This document shows, in pieces, positions 31,508-39,950 of a stretch of 64,000 nt of DNA (position 1 is the stretch's first letter; each line of letters opens with the position of its first letter). This DNA comes from Lachnospiraceae bacterium (lineage in GTDB: Bacteria; Bacillota; Clostridia; Lachnospirales; Lachnospiraceae). Made by a program: the position numbers and the translations under genes. The stretch lies in the NCBI GenBank assembly GCA_910576125.1, contig CAJTHM010000020.1, forward strand, positions 1 through 64,000, in the 5' to 3' direction. Below the pieces are notes generated by a model, which was not told the origin of the DNA, did not search any database, and saw only the letters and a list, made by a program, of their open reading frames with translations.

Positions 31508-33130
31508 TTAGTCGGGCAATTCTACCTTGCCGACAAAAGAGTAATAGATTTCGATTTCCTGTCTGCGGAGTTTCCCCCGGCGTTTCCCGTCAAGGGCTTC
31601 CGATTCGTGGATTACGATTTTCTCCACAAACTCCCGTAACAGGGTAGGGGTGAGTTCCTCAAAGCTGGTGTACTTGCGTACCACTTTCATAAACTTTTCA
31701 GCGTTTGCCGTGGCTTCCAGCGTCTTGGAAAGCTCGCTCTGCAAGGCGGCGGCTTTCTCTTTCAGTTCCTTTTGCTCGGCTTCGTAGTCTGCCGAAAGCT
31801 CCGTGAAACGCTCGTCCGATATGCGCCCGGTCACGCTATCCTCATACAGCCGCTTGAAGATGGCGGAGAGTTCCGCAATCCTTTTTTCCGCCGCTTCCAG
31901 CTCTTTCTTCTTGGCGGCGTTCCGGCGTTTGCTCCCGTCCTCGGTCTGCTCGGTCAACAGCTTCATAAACCGGGCTTCATGCTTGGCGGCGTAGCTGGTG
32001 ACTTTCCGTAGGTTCTCGGTCACTCCCTCGGTCAAGAGGTCGGTGCGGATAAAGTGCGCCGTACAGTCTGCCGTGCGCTTCTTGTAGCTGCCGCATATGT
32101 AGCAGTCCTGCCGCCGTTTGTCCGTCTGGTATCTCTGCTGGTACATGACGCTGCCGCAATCGGCACAAAAGAGTATGCCGGAGAACAAACCCACTTCATC
32201 ATAGCGGTTGGGGCGTTTGCGCTGCTTGCGTAGCTCCTGCACACGCTCCCATGTTTCCCGGTCAATGATTGCTTCGTGGTGGTTCTCAAAGATTGCCTGT
32301 TTTTCCACGGGGTTCTCTTTGCTCTGCTTCACCTTATAGGACACTTTCTCGGTCTTGAAGTTCACAAGGCAGCCCGTGTATTCCCGGTTTTCAAGGATAT
32401 GCGCCACGGTGTTTGTCGCCCATCTGCACTCATAGCCGGGGTGGTAGCGGCGGGTGCTTCCCGTCCGGCGGTATTCCAGCGTTCCCGGCGTGGGGATTTG
32501 CTGCTCGGCAAGCATACGGGCTATCTTGGTCGGACCGTTCCCGGCAAGGCATAAGCTGTAAATCTGCCTTACTATCGGGGCGGCTTCTTCGTCAATGATG
32601 AAATTTTCGTCCTCGTCCATGAGGTAGCCATACACGGGCTTGCTTGTGACGGGCTTCCCACTCATGCCTTTTGACCGCTTCACGGCTCTGATTTTCTTGC
32701 TCGTATCTCTCACCAGCCATTCGTTAAAAATGTTACGCAAGGGGGCAAAATCATTGTCGCCCTGTGCGCTGTCAACGCCGTCATTGATGGCAATGAAACG
32801 GACGCCGTTCTGTGGGAAAATCATTTCCGTGTACATTCCCACTTGCAGATAGTTTCGCCCTAACCGTGACATATCTTTTACGATAACCGTTCCCACAAGC
32901 CCCGCTTCAATGTCGGCAAGCATGGACTGGAAGCCGGGTCTTTGGAAATTTGCCCCGGAGAATCCGTCGTCCGTGTACCATTTGAGGTTGGAAAAGCCGT
33001 TCTGTTTTGCGTAGGCTTCCAGAATCCGCTTCTGGTTGCTTATGGAGTTGGATTCGCCTTGGAGCGTGTCCTCGTGCGACAATCTCGGATAAAGGGCGGT
33101 AATGAGTTTTTGGGTGGTCTGTCTTGGCAT
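31508..33130 (-). CDS. large serine recombinase of element B
   Basis: A 540-residue recombinase with catalytic opening TALYPRLSHED (nucleophile Ser18), the KDMSRLGRNYL helix, a recombinase domain, a zinc ribbon (CADCGSVMY .. CYICGSY) near 350-375 and a C-terminal coiled coil. It lies about 80 bases from the left end of element B and would catalyse recombination at the GC-core sites identified at both ends. It differs clearly from the A and C enzymes. All expected motifs are present, so element B looks competent to excise. Confidence 0.95.
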   Translation of the reverse strand: MPRQTTQKLITALYPRLSHEDTLQGESNSISNQKRILEAYAKQNGFSNLKWYTDDGFSGANFQRPGFQSMLADIEAGLVGTVIVKDMSRLGRNYLQVGMYTEMIFPQNGVRFIAINDGVDSAQGDNDFAPLRNIFNEWLVRDTSKKIRAVKRSKGMSGKPVTSKPVYGYLMDEDENFIIDEEAAPIVRQIYSLCLAGNGPTKIARMLAEQQIPTPGTLEYRRTGSTRRYHPGYECRWATNTVAHILENREYTGCLVNFKTEKVSYKVKQSKENPVEKQAIFENHHEAIIDRETWERVQELRKQRKRPNRYDEVGLFSGILFCADCGSVMYQQRYQTDKRRQDCYICGSYKKRTADCTAHFIRTDLLTEGVTENLRKVTSYAAKHEARFMKLLTEQTEDGSKRRNAAKKKELEAAEKRIAELSAIFKRLYEDSVTGRISDERFTELSADYEAEQKELKEKAAALQSELSKTLEATANAEKFMKVVRKYTSFEELTPTLLREFVEKIVIHESEALDGKRRGKLRRQEIEIYYSFVGKVELPD

Positions 33131-33259
33131 AATGTCCTCCGTTTCCGACAGCCAGCCCCACTATTCCGTAGGTTTATCATACCACATGGGGCGGCTGTCT
33201 GTACAGTCTTTTTTGCTTCTTTACCGCCCGTCAAAATGACGGTTTTTATCTGCGGGTTG

Positions 33260-33457
33260 TCATGCGCTGTAAATCAGCTTGTGTCCGGCTGCGCTTTCCG
33301 CTTCCAGCACTTTCATCATCTTGTCGGCGGCGGTGGCGGTAGTGCCTTGTTTGAAGTAGCCGGAAACCACAAGGACGGTGTTCCCACGGCGTACCTCTGT
33401 CACGCAATCCGGGCGGCGGGCGGTGGTGGCGGTGCTTTTCTTGGGCGTGTCGGTCAT
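33260..33457 (-). CDS. TnpW family protein (element B)
   Basis: A 65-residue protein of the transposon-encoded TnpW family: RRPDCVTEVRRGNTVLVVSG, then a FKQGTTATAADKM helix. AAGGAG precedes the ATG at 33457, which overlaps the stop of the DnaC-like gene as ATGA. Its role is unknown; position next to the recombinase suggests an accessory function. The ICE copy at 57078-57269 lies in the same place after a DnaC gene. Confidence 0.8.
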   Translation of the reverse strand: MTDTPKKSTATTARRPDCVTEVRRGNTVLVVSGYFKQGTTATAADKMMKVLEAESAAGHKLIYSA

Positions 33458-34308
33458 AGGCAAATCTCCTTTCCGTTCAGCAGCTTTTTAAGGCGTTCCA
33501 TTTTCTCCCGTGCTTTGGCTTTTCTGAAATTCTCCCCAGTAATGCGGACGGGGGTACACATTTCCGTAAGGCGGTCATATATCCGGGCATGGGCGGTGTC
33601 CTCCGGGTTCTGCAATTCCTCCAGCGTCAAATTTGTTGTGACAATCAGCGGCTTTCTGCTGCGGTATCGGCTGTCAATCACGTTGTAAACCTGTTCAAGC
33701 CCGTATTCCGTGCCACGCTCCATGCCGAAATCGTCAAGGATAAGCAGAGGGAAGCTGCAAAGACGGGCTATGTATTCGTTGCGGTCTTTGAAATTGGCGG
33801 CAAGGTCATTGAGGATAAGGGCAAAGTTCGTCATGCACACGGAAATTTCTTTCTCCATGAGGGCGTTGGCGATACACCCGGCAAAATAGCTTTTCCCTGT
33901 GCCGACATTCCCCCACAAAATCAATCCATAGTTCCCGGTGCTTACCCGTTCCCATTGCTCCACATAGGAATAGGCTTTGTGCATTTGGGGGCATTTCCCA
34001 TTGTCGTTTTCAAACGTCCATTCCCGCATAGCCGGGTCTGTAAATCCCTTTCGTTTCAGCCGTTCCACTTCCTCCCGGTGCTTGTATTCCCTGTCTGCGG
34101 CTTCCAGCGTTTCCCGGCGTTTTCTCTGGCAGTCACATTCTTTGGGGTGGCGGTCACGTCCGAAAAAGGTCTTGCCCTCCGGGAAATAGGCTTCTTTGGG
34201 CTGGCGGCAGCTCCCGCAATATAAAAGCCCGTCCTCCCCGGTGTAGTCCTCCGGCTCTGCTTCCTGCGCCGTGGCAAGCCGGAAAATGGCGTTATCATAA
34301 TCACACAT
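33454..34308 (-). CDS. DnaC-like helicase-loader ATPase (element B)
   Basis: A 284-residue AAA+ ATPase of the DnaC/IstB type that would load the host replicative helicase at the element origin. It has an N-terminal zinc-binding cluster (CGSC near 30, C-x-C near 58), Walker A WGNVGTGKSYFA near 138, Walker B LLILDDFG near 190 and a sensor TTNLTLEEL near 225. The start at 34308 follows AAGGAGG. It pairs with the upstream replisome organizer, as in phages and many clostridial elements. The ICE carries a homologue at 57340-58197. Confidence 0.9.
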   Translation of the reverse strand: MCDYDNAIFRLATAQEAEPEDYTGEDGLLYCGSCRQPKEAYFPEGKTFFGRDRHPKECDCQRKRRETLEAADREYKHREEVERLKRKGFTDPAMREWTFENDNGKCPQMHKAYSYVEQWERVSTGNYGLILWGNVGTGKSYFAGCIANALMEKEISVCMTNFALILNDLAANFKDRNEYIARLCSFPLLILDDFGMERGTEYGLEQVYNVIDSRYRSRKPLIVTTNLTLEELQNPEDTAHARIYDRLTEMCTPVRITGENFRKAKAREKMERLKKLLNGKEICL

Positions 34309-34370
34309 AAAATCGTCCTCCTTGTTCATGGTCTTTTACGCCCTGTTTACGGGGCGTTGTGTCTATGCGG

Positions 34371-35135
34371 TCAAAGGCTCTCGCCCTCTTTGTAGGAATA
34401 ATCGGGGATTCCTTTTTTCGGCTTCCCCTTTGCCTTGTCATCAGCCGCCCAACGCCGGATAGTGGCGGCATGGTTCTTGTAGTTCTTCCCGCTTGAAGCG
34501 ATATAGCCGGATAGACGGTCAATGTAATACTCCCATTTGCCGGGAAGCTCCTCTTGCAGCTCCGCAAGCTCTTTTTCTGACAGAAAGACGTTTTTGTATC
34601 TGCCAAAAGGGGCGGGGGTGGTCTGTCCTTTCTTTAGCTCTCCCTCTCTCTTTATCTCTAACTCTATATCTATCTCTTTCTCTATCTCTATCTCTGGTGG
34701 ACAAATGTCCGCCCCGTCTGGTGGACAAATGTCCGCCACGGCTTCCGGCAAGGCTTTCTGTTCCTGTAAAGCCAGCCTTGCACGGCGTTTCCGCTCCCCC
34801 TCGGTAGAGGACTGACCGATTAAGAGTTCTATGTTGCTCATGTACAAAGCCCCGTTCTGCAAGGGTTCTACAAGCCCCAGTTTCATAAAAATCTGCAAAG
34901 CCCTTTCCACTGTGCCGACTTGCTGGCGGGTGATGGTGGCTATCATCTGTGCGGTGTAGGGGATATTCTCGGCAAGCTGGAGCTTTCCCCCGTTTTTCAG
35001 CGATTTTAGGTACATCTTCAAGAGAATGTTTGAGTAGAGCATACCGTCCTGCATACTTTCCAGCAGCACGATAGCGTCCTCGTCAAAATAACTCTCTTTC
35101 AGCTTTAGGTAGTAATATTTGCGGTTGTCTGCCAT
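34371..35135 (-). CDS. replisome organizer (element B)
   Basis: A 254-residue initiator with the phage replisome organizer N-terminal winged helix: NRKYYYLKLKESYFDEDAI, then YSNILLKMYLKSL, ATITRQQVGTVERALQI and IGQSSTEGER. A low-complexity linker alternating Ile/Glu (about 145-165) leads to a DnaB/DnaD-like C-terminal domain with NHAATIRRWAADD. It probably binds its own coding sequence, where paired palindromes and a polypyrimidine tract form a candidate origin, and recruits the DnaC-like loader encoded next. Intact, unlike the ICE copy at 58194-58953. Confidence 0.88.
   Translation of the reverse strand: MADNRKYYYLKLKESYFDEDAIVLLESMQDGMLYSNILLKMYLKSLKNGGKLQLAENIPYTAQMIATITRQQVGTVERALQIFMKLGLVEPLQNGALYMSNIELLIGQSSTEGERKRRARLALQEQKALPEAVADICPPDGADICPPEIEIEKEIDIELEIKREGELKKGQTTPAPFGRYKNVFLSEKELAELQEELPGKWEYYIDRLSGYIASSGKNYKNHAATIRRWAADDKAKGKPKKGIPDYSYKEGESL
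34640..34737. other. candidate replication origin inside the replisome organizer gene (element B)
   Basis: Two identical 20-bp copies of CTGGTGGACAAATGTCCGCC (34694-34713 and 34718-34737), each built on the palindrome GGACAWWTGTCC, flank one side of a ~55-bp tract of TCTATC-type repeats. The layout matches phage-type origins embedded in initiator genes: iterons next to an easily melted tract. Confidence 0.65.
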
Positions 35136-35247
35136 TCGTTCCTCCTTTGGTCTGTTTTGGGCTTCTGTTACGCTTTAGAACGCCGTTTTCGGGGGTAAAG
35201 GATATAAATATCGTCTACCCGTTGAGGGCGGTCTGAAAAGCCTTGAT

Positions 35248-35634
35248 TTACGGGGGTTTGGAATATCCTAAAGCGTGACATTTATCCCTCTGTTTTCGCT
35301 TGCGCTGTGTGGCATGGATTCTTTTCATGCGTCCGGCGCAATCCGGGCAGTATTTCCCCCGGTTTGATTTGGGGAGAAAATAGCCGCCGCACTCGGTACA
35401 GCGTTTCCTGTCTGCCCGGTGGAGTAGGGCGGCTTCCAGTTTCCCGTCCAGCGGCAGCACGGCTATCCTAAACCAGCGACATATAAGCGAATAGCTGATA
35501 CTCTGGACGCATACGCAAGGCTCGCCGTTATCCAGCAAGATACAGTTGCCGTTATCGTAGTTGCAGCACTCATGCACAAGACGGCGGGCGGCTCTGTACT
35601 GTGGGTAGTCCATGTAGGGGCGTTTACCGTTCAT
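35248..35634 (-). CDS. cysteine-rich VLP protein (element B)
   Basis: A 128-residue protein of the 'cysteine-rich VLP' family. It opens with YPQYRAARRLVHECCNYDNGNC, has a VCVQS-S-S core, and a C-terminal zinc ribbon (CTECGGYFLP .. KYCPDCAGRM) followed by a basic KRKQR tail. These proteins regularly sit between the relaxase and the replisome organizer in clostridial elements; the zinc ribbon suggests DNA binding. The start lies 11 bases inside the relaxase gene, so translation is probably coupled. Confidence 0.82.
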   Translation of the reverse strand: MNGKRPYMDYPQYRAARRLVHECCNYDNGNCILLDNGEPCVCVQSISYSLICRWFRIAVLPLDGKLEAALLHRADRKRCTECGGYFLPKSNRGKYCPDCAGRMKRIHATQRKRKQRDKCHALGYSKPP

Positions 35635-37264
35635 TTTCCCGCCCCTTTCCCCGTTCCGGCTCACGGCGTAATATTTTGTCAAGATTGCTTTTCACGGTCT
35701 GCAATTCCCAGACGTTCGCTTTCTTCTCCCGGTACTCGTTGTAAAGGGCGTTTTTCTCTTTGGTAAGCTGCTCAATCTCCGTTTGTAGGGCTTTGGACGC
35801 TGGCAGCTTGGAGATTCCCTGTGCCTTGAAATACCGGGCGGCAGATTCGGAAATGATAAACTCGCTTTCGTGCTGCTCCCGGTAAGCTCTCCGGGCTTTC
35901 TCCGTTTTCTGCGCCCGCAATCCGTCACGGGCTGGCTTGGTCTTGATGTACGCCAATAGCTGTTTCTGTAAGTCCTTTTTCTCCCGCAAAGTGCTTTCCA
36001 CGGCTTTCAGTTCCGCATGGACGTTTGACAGCTCTGCGCTGGCGGCGGCAAGGGCGGCTTCCAGTTCTTCCGGGGAAGAAAAGCCAGATTCCTCGTAAAT
36101 GCTCATGGTCGCCGCCATTTGCTTCAGATTGTGCAAACTCGCCCACTTCTCGTAGCCTTTCCCTTTGCCCTCGGCTCTCTTGGCGGCTATGTCTACCATG
36201 CGTTGTACTCCGTCATTTTTCGGGGCGTTTATGGCGGCTCTGTTACGCTGTAAGCGGTCTTTTATGCTGTGGGGGTATTCCTGTTTGGGTGCGGGTGTTT
36301 CGGCGGCTCTGGCGACGTTCTGTGCGTTTATGGTGAGTGCTTCCAGTATGGCGGCACGGTCAAAATCATCACCCAGTTTCCGGGCGGTGATGGGCTTCGT
36401 CCTGTCCGGGGTGAGATAGGATAGCCGCCCCCGGCTCTCCTTGACGGTCACGCCTTGCTGTAACAGTTTCCCGGAAAAGTCCTCAAATGAGATAGCAGAG
36501 GACAGGGCGGCTCGGATTGTGCGCCTTAATTTCTCCTTGTCGGTTTCAAATTTTGTAAGTTTGGGCGATTCGCCTGTGGCGGCAAGGGAAGCGTTCTCTT
36601 TATCCAGTGCGGCTTGTCCTTTCCGCTTCGCCCAATACTCACGCTCGGTAATGCGGTTCTTGCTCCCATGCAATAAGTCAATCTGATAGAGGTTTTCCCG
36701 GTGGCACATCTCCATGACTTCCGCTTTGAAATATTCCATAGCTGCGTCCGTACAGCGGTGCTTGCAGCCCTCCCTTGTGTCCGCTGGTCTTTCCATGTAG
36801 GGCAATAGCGGCACTTCCGCAATCCGTAGGGAATTGATTACGATATGCACATGAATGTTGCCGCTGTGGTTATGCCCGTCCGGGTGGGTGCATACAAGGG
36901 CTTGGTGTCCGGGGAAATGCGTCTTGCAAAATTCCTCTCCCAACGCCTGCGCCCGGTCAACCGTCAAGCCGTTGTCTGGTGTGTCACGGGGGTCAAAGCT
37001 GATGATATAGTGGTGGCTTTTCACGTCCTCCCGCTTCTGGTTCTTGCCGTATTTCAGATTGGAGCGCATACAGGCGATTGCAAAATCTTCCCCGCCGCAA
37101 TTCAGAGAGGAAATGCGGTAATCGTCACGGAGAACAAGCCGCCCGTTTCCGTCCAGTGTGGGCTTCATGGTAAACTCGTCATGCTTAAAGGTTAGGTACT
37201 GTTCAGCCGCCCCATAGTCGGCATTTTTAGAGCTGATATGTTTGAACGTTGCCAACGGCTTCAC
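35624..37264 (-). CDS. MobP-type relaxase (element B)
   Basis: A 546-residue relaxase/mobilization nuclease. The catalytic tyrosine is probably in the early NADYGAAEQYL segment (residues 14-24), and the three-histidine motif is NIHVHIVINS near 130-140, preceded by HPDGHNHSG. A long helical C-terminal region follows. The start is a GTG at 37264 inside the end of mobC (38-base overlap). It acts with MobC at an upstream oriT candidate (37709-37780). This is a relaxase class different from those of A, C and the ICE. Confidence 0.9.
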   Translation of the reverse strand: MKPLATFKHISSKNADYGAAEQYLTFKHDEFTMKPTLDGNGRLVLRDDYRISSLNCGGEDFAIACMRSNLKYGKNQKREDVKSHHYIISFDPRDTPDNGLTVDRAQALGEEFCKTHFPGHQALVCTHPDGHNHSGNIHVHIVINSLRIAEVPLLPYMERPADTREGCKHRCTDAAMEYFKAEVMEMCHRENLYQIDLLHGSKNRITEREYWAKRKGQAALDKENASLAATGESPKLTKFETDKEKLRRTIRAALSSAISFEDFSGKLLQQGVTVKESRGRLSYLTPDRTKPITARKLGDDFDRAAILEALTINAQNVARAAETPAPKQEYPHSIKDRLQRNRAAINAPKNDGVQRMVDIAAKRAEGKGKGYEKWASLHNLKQMAATMSIYEESGFSSPEELEAALAAASAELSNVHAELKAVESTLREKKDLQKQLLAYIKTKPARDGLRAQKTEKARRAYREQHESEFIISESAARYFKAQGISKLPASKALQTEIEQLTKEKNALYNEYREKKANVWELQTVKSNLDKILRREPERGKGRENER

Positions 37265-37622
37265 CTACTTTCTGCAAGACTTCAAACTTCAAGGCGGCAA
37301 GCTCCGCTGTGGCGGCTCGTACCTCTTGGGAGAGGGCGTTATAGGGTGCGCCGTACTCGTTCAGACAGCGGGCAATCTGGTTCAAGTTGCCGCCGATTTT
37401 CCCGTACTCGGCTGTGAGTTTCCCAATGGCAGAGAGCAATTCATCATTGACCGGGGAAATGGTAATGACCGGGCGTATGCTTGACTTGATAAGTGCTTGC
37501 CGGATAAATTCGGCTTGGCTCATTTTGCAGAGGGTGACACGTTCGGAAAACTCGGCAAATTCTTCTTCGGTCAAGCGTGTCTTGATTACCCGGTGGCGGT
37601 GGGGCGTGTTGTATCTTTTCAT
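37227..37622 (-). CDS. mobC: MobC relaxosome protein (element B)
   Basis: A 131-residue relaxosome accessory protein. It has an N-terminal ribbon-helix-helix-like segment (RVIKTRLTEEEFAEFSERVT, CKMSQAEFIRQALI) and the family core KIGGNLNQIARCLNEYG near 85-100. MobC proteins bind and help open oriT for MobP relaxases. I place the start at the ATG at 37622, preceded by AAAGGAG; the long upstream extension has no ribosome site and overlaps the oriT candidate. It is translationally coupled to the relaxase. Confidence 0.9.
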   Translation of the reverse strand: MKRYNTPHRHRVIKTRLTEEEFAEFSERVTLCKMSQAEFIRQALIKSSIRPVITISPVNDELLSAIGKLTAEYGKIGGNLNQIARCLNEYGAPYNALSQEVRAATAELAALKFEVLQKVGEAVGNVQTYQL

Positions 37623-37708
37623 AGGCTTCAACTCCTTTCTTTTTATGCTTTGCCCTTTCACTAATAGGAGAAAAACAGGGGTCAAAGCGGAAGTGTTTTT
37701 TGAAAAAT

Positions 37709-37780
37709 CCGAAAAAATTTTTCGGGGATTTTTCAAGCGGCGCAAGCCGCAAAAAGGCGGGCTTGGGGTGGCAACCCCAA
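37709..37780. other. oriT: candidate oriT of element B
   Basis: Three inverted repeats lie just upstream of mobC: CCGAAAAA/TTTTTCGG (37709-37725), GCGGC/GCCGC (37737-37750) and TTGGGGT/ACCCCAA (37763-37780). Position and structure fit a MobP transfer origin; the nick site is not identified. Confidence 0.6.
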
Positions 37781-37913
37781 CAAGATTCCCGCAGGACAAA
37801 ATGAGCCGGTAGGCGAAATTTGGTACTGTGGTAGAATCTTGCTCTAAGAAACTGCGCTGTGTGGTCTGTTCACTTACTATCCGGCTATTGGCGGCTGGTT
37901 TGTTGCGTTCCGG

Positions 37914-38085
37914 CGAAACTTTCTCTCTCAATACCTTTAGTGCCGCACGGAGAGATTTTGCCAAAGCTGCGGAAACTTTCTCTCCAATACCTACAAACCA
38001 GCAAAAGGCAAAATGGACGTTGATTTGCGTAAACTTCCCCTTAATCCTTACAACACCGCACTTTGCGATTTTGCCAAAGATTTCA
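37914..38085. repeat. imperfect direct repeats upstream of mobC (element B)
   Basis: GAAACTTTCTCTC..CAATACCT occurs at 37914-37935 and 37972-37992. A longer ~52-base unit ending in GATTTTGCCAAAG occurs at about 37914-37966 and again, degenerate, at about 38030-38081. They could be binding sites for MobC, a regulator or a replication protein. Confidence 0.6.
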
Positions 38086-38124
38086 TAAAATCTTAATATT
38101 TTTTTTTGTTTCCACGCCACATAA

Positions 38125-38167
38125 AAAGAGAAAACTGCCAGACAAAGCGGCAGTTGTTTTCTCTTTT
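38125..38167. terminator. strong bidirectional terminator (element B)
   Basis: Stem AAAGAGAAAACTGCC paired with GGCAGTTGTTTTCTCTTT, A-rich on one side and T-rich on the other. It isolates the mob genes from the regulator genes. Confidence 0.8.
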
Positions 38168-38356
38168 CCCTTGTTACGCACGGCGGGCGTGAAATGGAAA
38201 AGTTCTCTATCTTTTGTTGAAAATTTTTTTCGCTGAAATATATGGGCGGTCATTTGCCCCTCTATAACTTACTACGGGAAAAAATGAAATTTTGGCAACA
38301 TTATCTGAAACTTTTTGAAGTTTTTCAGCCCGGCGCAAACTCTGGCTCGGTTTTGG

Positions 38357-38426
38357 GCGCAAAAAAACAGGAAACCTTTTCTTGATTTCCTGTCTTGGTG
38401 TGCCGCTGTGATGGGCGGCGGTTATT
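38357..38426. repeat. hairpin-containing repeat shared with element A
   Basis: Closely similar to 26671-26740 of element A, including ACAGGAAA../..TTTCCTGT and GGTGTGCCGCTGTG. Confidence 0.6.
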
Positions 38427-38432
38427 CTGTTG

Positions 38433-38861
38433 TCATTCCCCGGAAGCAAACTTGTAGCCTATGCCTAAAACCGTCTTTATGTAGGTGGGGTTTTTATTGT
38501 CCGGCTCTATCTTTTTCCGCAAGTTGCATATCACACTGGCAACGCTTGATTGGCAGCTTTCGCTTTCCATGCTCCACACGGATTCAAAGATTTGCGCTTT
38601 TGTAAATACCCGCCCTGGACTGGCGGCAAGGTAGCAGAGTGCGCCGTATTCCAAACGGGTTAGATAGATGTCTGCACCGTCTTTCAGTACCCGGCGTTGG
38701 TGTAATCTGATTTCCAATCCCGGAAAAACCAGTGCGGGGGAATGGGGCGGCTGTATGGCTTCCAGCGGTATCATATCGGCAAGAGCGGCTATGGCTTTCT
38801 CAACCGCTTTTTCTTCTGTGTCGTTGAATATAAGCATGACTATTTTCCCGACAAATCTCAC
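38433..38861 (-). CDS. OmpR/PhoB-type winged-helix protein without a receiver domain
   Basis: A 142-residue protein whose C-terminal two thirds are a response-regulator winged helix: LTRLEYGALCYLAASPGRVF, QIFESVWSMES, SVASVICNLRKKIEP and YIKTVLGIGYKF. The N-terminal ~45 residues are too short for a receiver domain and lack the phospho-acceptor Asp, so this is an orphan DNA-binding module not controlled by phosphorylation. Such proteins recur in clostridial elements beside the sigma-like gene. It may repress or activate mob or cargo promoters. Confidence 0.8.
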   Translation of the reverse strand: MRFVGKIVMLIFNDTEEKAVEKAIAALADMIPLEAIQPPHSPALVFPGLEIRLHQRRVLKDGADIYLTRLEYGALCYLAASPGRVFTKAQIFESVWSMESESCQSSVASVICNLRKKIEPDNKNPTYIKTVLGIGYKFASGE

Positions 38862-38867
38862 CTCCCG

Positions 38868-39080
38868 TTATGTCGCCTGTTCGTCAAAGCGAAACTGTAA
38901 CAGGGCAGCGATAAGCCGCCGTTTGATGTTGTCCTCGGTGTCCTTGTTGACCTGTCCGTTTTCAAGGGAAGCAAGCCGGATTCGTTTGCCATAATGCCGT
39001 AAAACCTCGTCCACAGCTTCCGGCTCTCCGCTGGTTGCTCTGACAATGGTTTCATACGGCACAAGTTTAGGATTCCTCAC
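38868..39080 (-). CDS. helix-turn-helix protein of Tn916 Orf8-like type
   Basis: A 70-residue protein starting at a GTG preceded by GGAGGTG. It has the family form PYETIVRATSGEPEAVDEVLRHYG followed by a charged NIKRRLIAALLQFRF tail, as in the small HTH_16-type regulator that accompanies the Orf7 sigma-like protein in Tn916-related elements. It overlaps the sigma-like gene by 14 bases, so they are cotranslated. Probable role: regulation of element transfer or cargo expression together with that protein. Confidence 0.75.
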   Translation of the reverse strand: MRNPKLVPYETIVRATSGEPEAVDEVLRHYGKRIRLASLENGQVNKDTEDNIKRRLIAALLQFRFDEQAT

Positions 39081-39510
39081 GGAAAATCACCTCCATTTCT
39101 TCATTTAACATTTGCAAGGCACTATGTATGTGATGCCATGCTGTACTCCGGCAGCGTCCATATAGTTCCCCGATTTCCTGCTGTGTGTAACGCCCGAAAA
39201 AATAAAGGTAGATGATTTCCCTCTTTTTCTCCGGCAGAGAGGACAGGGCTTCGGCAAGTTCCCCATTGGTGAGGATAACCCTCTGACCGCATATCGTAAC
39301 CGGGTATTGCTTGCAAGGGTCTATAAAATATTTATCTGTTGTGCTTAACGGGTAAAACTTTTCTTCTGTGAGGTATTCAAAGGATATTTCCCTTTGCCGC
39401 CGCCTATCCCTATCACGCCATGCGTTGATAGCAGCATAGTGTATGACAACTCTGCAAAAGGCGTTAAATGTGTATTCGATATGCTCCTTGTATGCTTCTG
39501 TACAAGGCAT
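39067..39510 (-). CDS. sigma-70-like regulator, Tn916 Orf7 type (element B)
   Basis: A 147-residue sigma factor-like protein: an N-terminal helical region (FNAFCRVVIHYAAINAWRDRDRRRQREI) similar to sigma region 2, and a C-terminal region 4 helix-turn-helix (LSSLPEKKREIIYLYFFGRYTQQEIGELYG .. STAWHHIHSALQML). In Tn916-like elements this type activates excision genes. It heads the three-gene regulator operon 39510-38433. It is likely to drive element-specific promoters, perhaps the recombinase; target unknown. Confidence 0.8.
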   Translation of the reverse strand: MPCTEAYKEHIEYTFNAFCRVVIHYAAINAWRDRDRRRQREISFEYLTEEKFYPLSTTDKYFIDPCKQYPVTICGQRVILTNGELAEALSSLPEKKREIIYLYFFGRYTQQEIGELYGRCRSTAWHHIHSALQMLNEEMEVIFREES

Positions 39511-39596
39511 AAATGATTCCCCCCTTCTCCCATATAGGACAGTGTATGGTTTACAGTTGCTTTTTATAATTCAGAGCAATAACAGCACGTAGTCTG

Positions 39597-39950
39597 TCAT
39601 GTCTTGAATACCGCAAATAATATTTTGTATAATCCCATAACCCAAAGCAGACTTGAATTTACCAACAAAACAAGGAACAAGTCTTTTACAAAATACCATA
39701 CTACCCATAATGGAATACTTACCATATAGGGCAAACAGAGTAACAGTAGTGGCAATATGCCATGCCTTATAATGTCAAAGAGTATCAATCTCGTTGTCTG
39801 TTTCTTTTTCTTCCATTTTCTTATTGTTGCTATTGGATATACCGCCGCTGCAACCAACACTAAATATGCCACATTCAGTAACAGGTGTTTTACAGTATAC
39901 AGGCTGCCTGATACATCATATTGTTCTCTGCCCCAAAGAGCAAATATCAC
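39597..39950 (-). CDS. small membrane protein, possibly the tail of a larger protein
   Basis: A 117-residue hydrophobic protein with three to four helices (LLLNVAYLVLVAAAVYPIA, HGILPLLLLCLPYMVSIP, DLFLVLLVNSSLLWVMGL) and a basic KKKK loop. It resembles the C-terminal membrane segment of penicillin-binding-protein-like serine hydrolases that often accompany lantibiotic-type ABC loci, so it may be a remnant of such a gene. It starts at a GTG overlapping the kinase end and lacks a clear ribosome site. Identity is uncertain. Confidence 0.45.
   Translation of the reverse strand: MIFALWGREQYDVSGSLYTVKHLLLNVAYLVLVAAAVYPIATIRKWKKKKQTTRLILFDIIRHGILPLLLLCLPYMVSIPLWVVWYFVKDLFLVLLVNSSLLWVMGLYKILFAVFKT

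Noticed and set aside
37623..38120. Long N-terminal extension of the mobC frame
   Set aside because: It has no ribosome site, runs through the oriT hairpins and direct repeats, and lacks family similarity; AAAGGAG precedes the ATG at 37622.
38207..38449. 80-residue frame between the B terminator and regulator
   Set aside because: Overlaps the hairpin repeat shared with element A, has no ribosome site and no recognisable domain.
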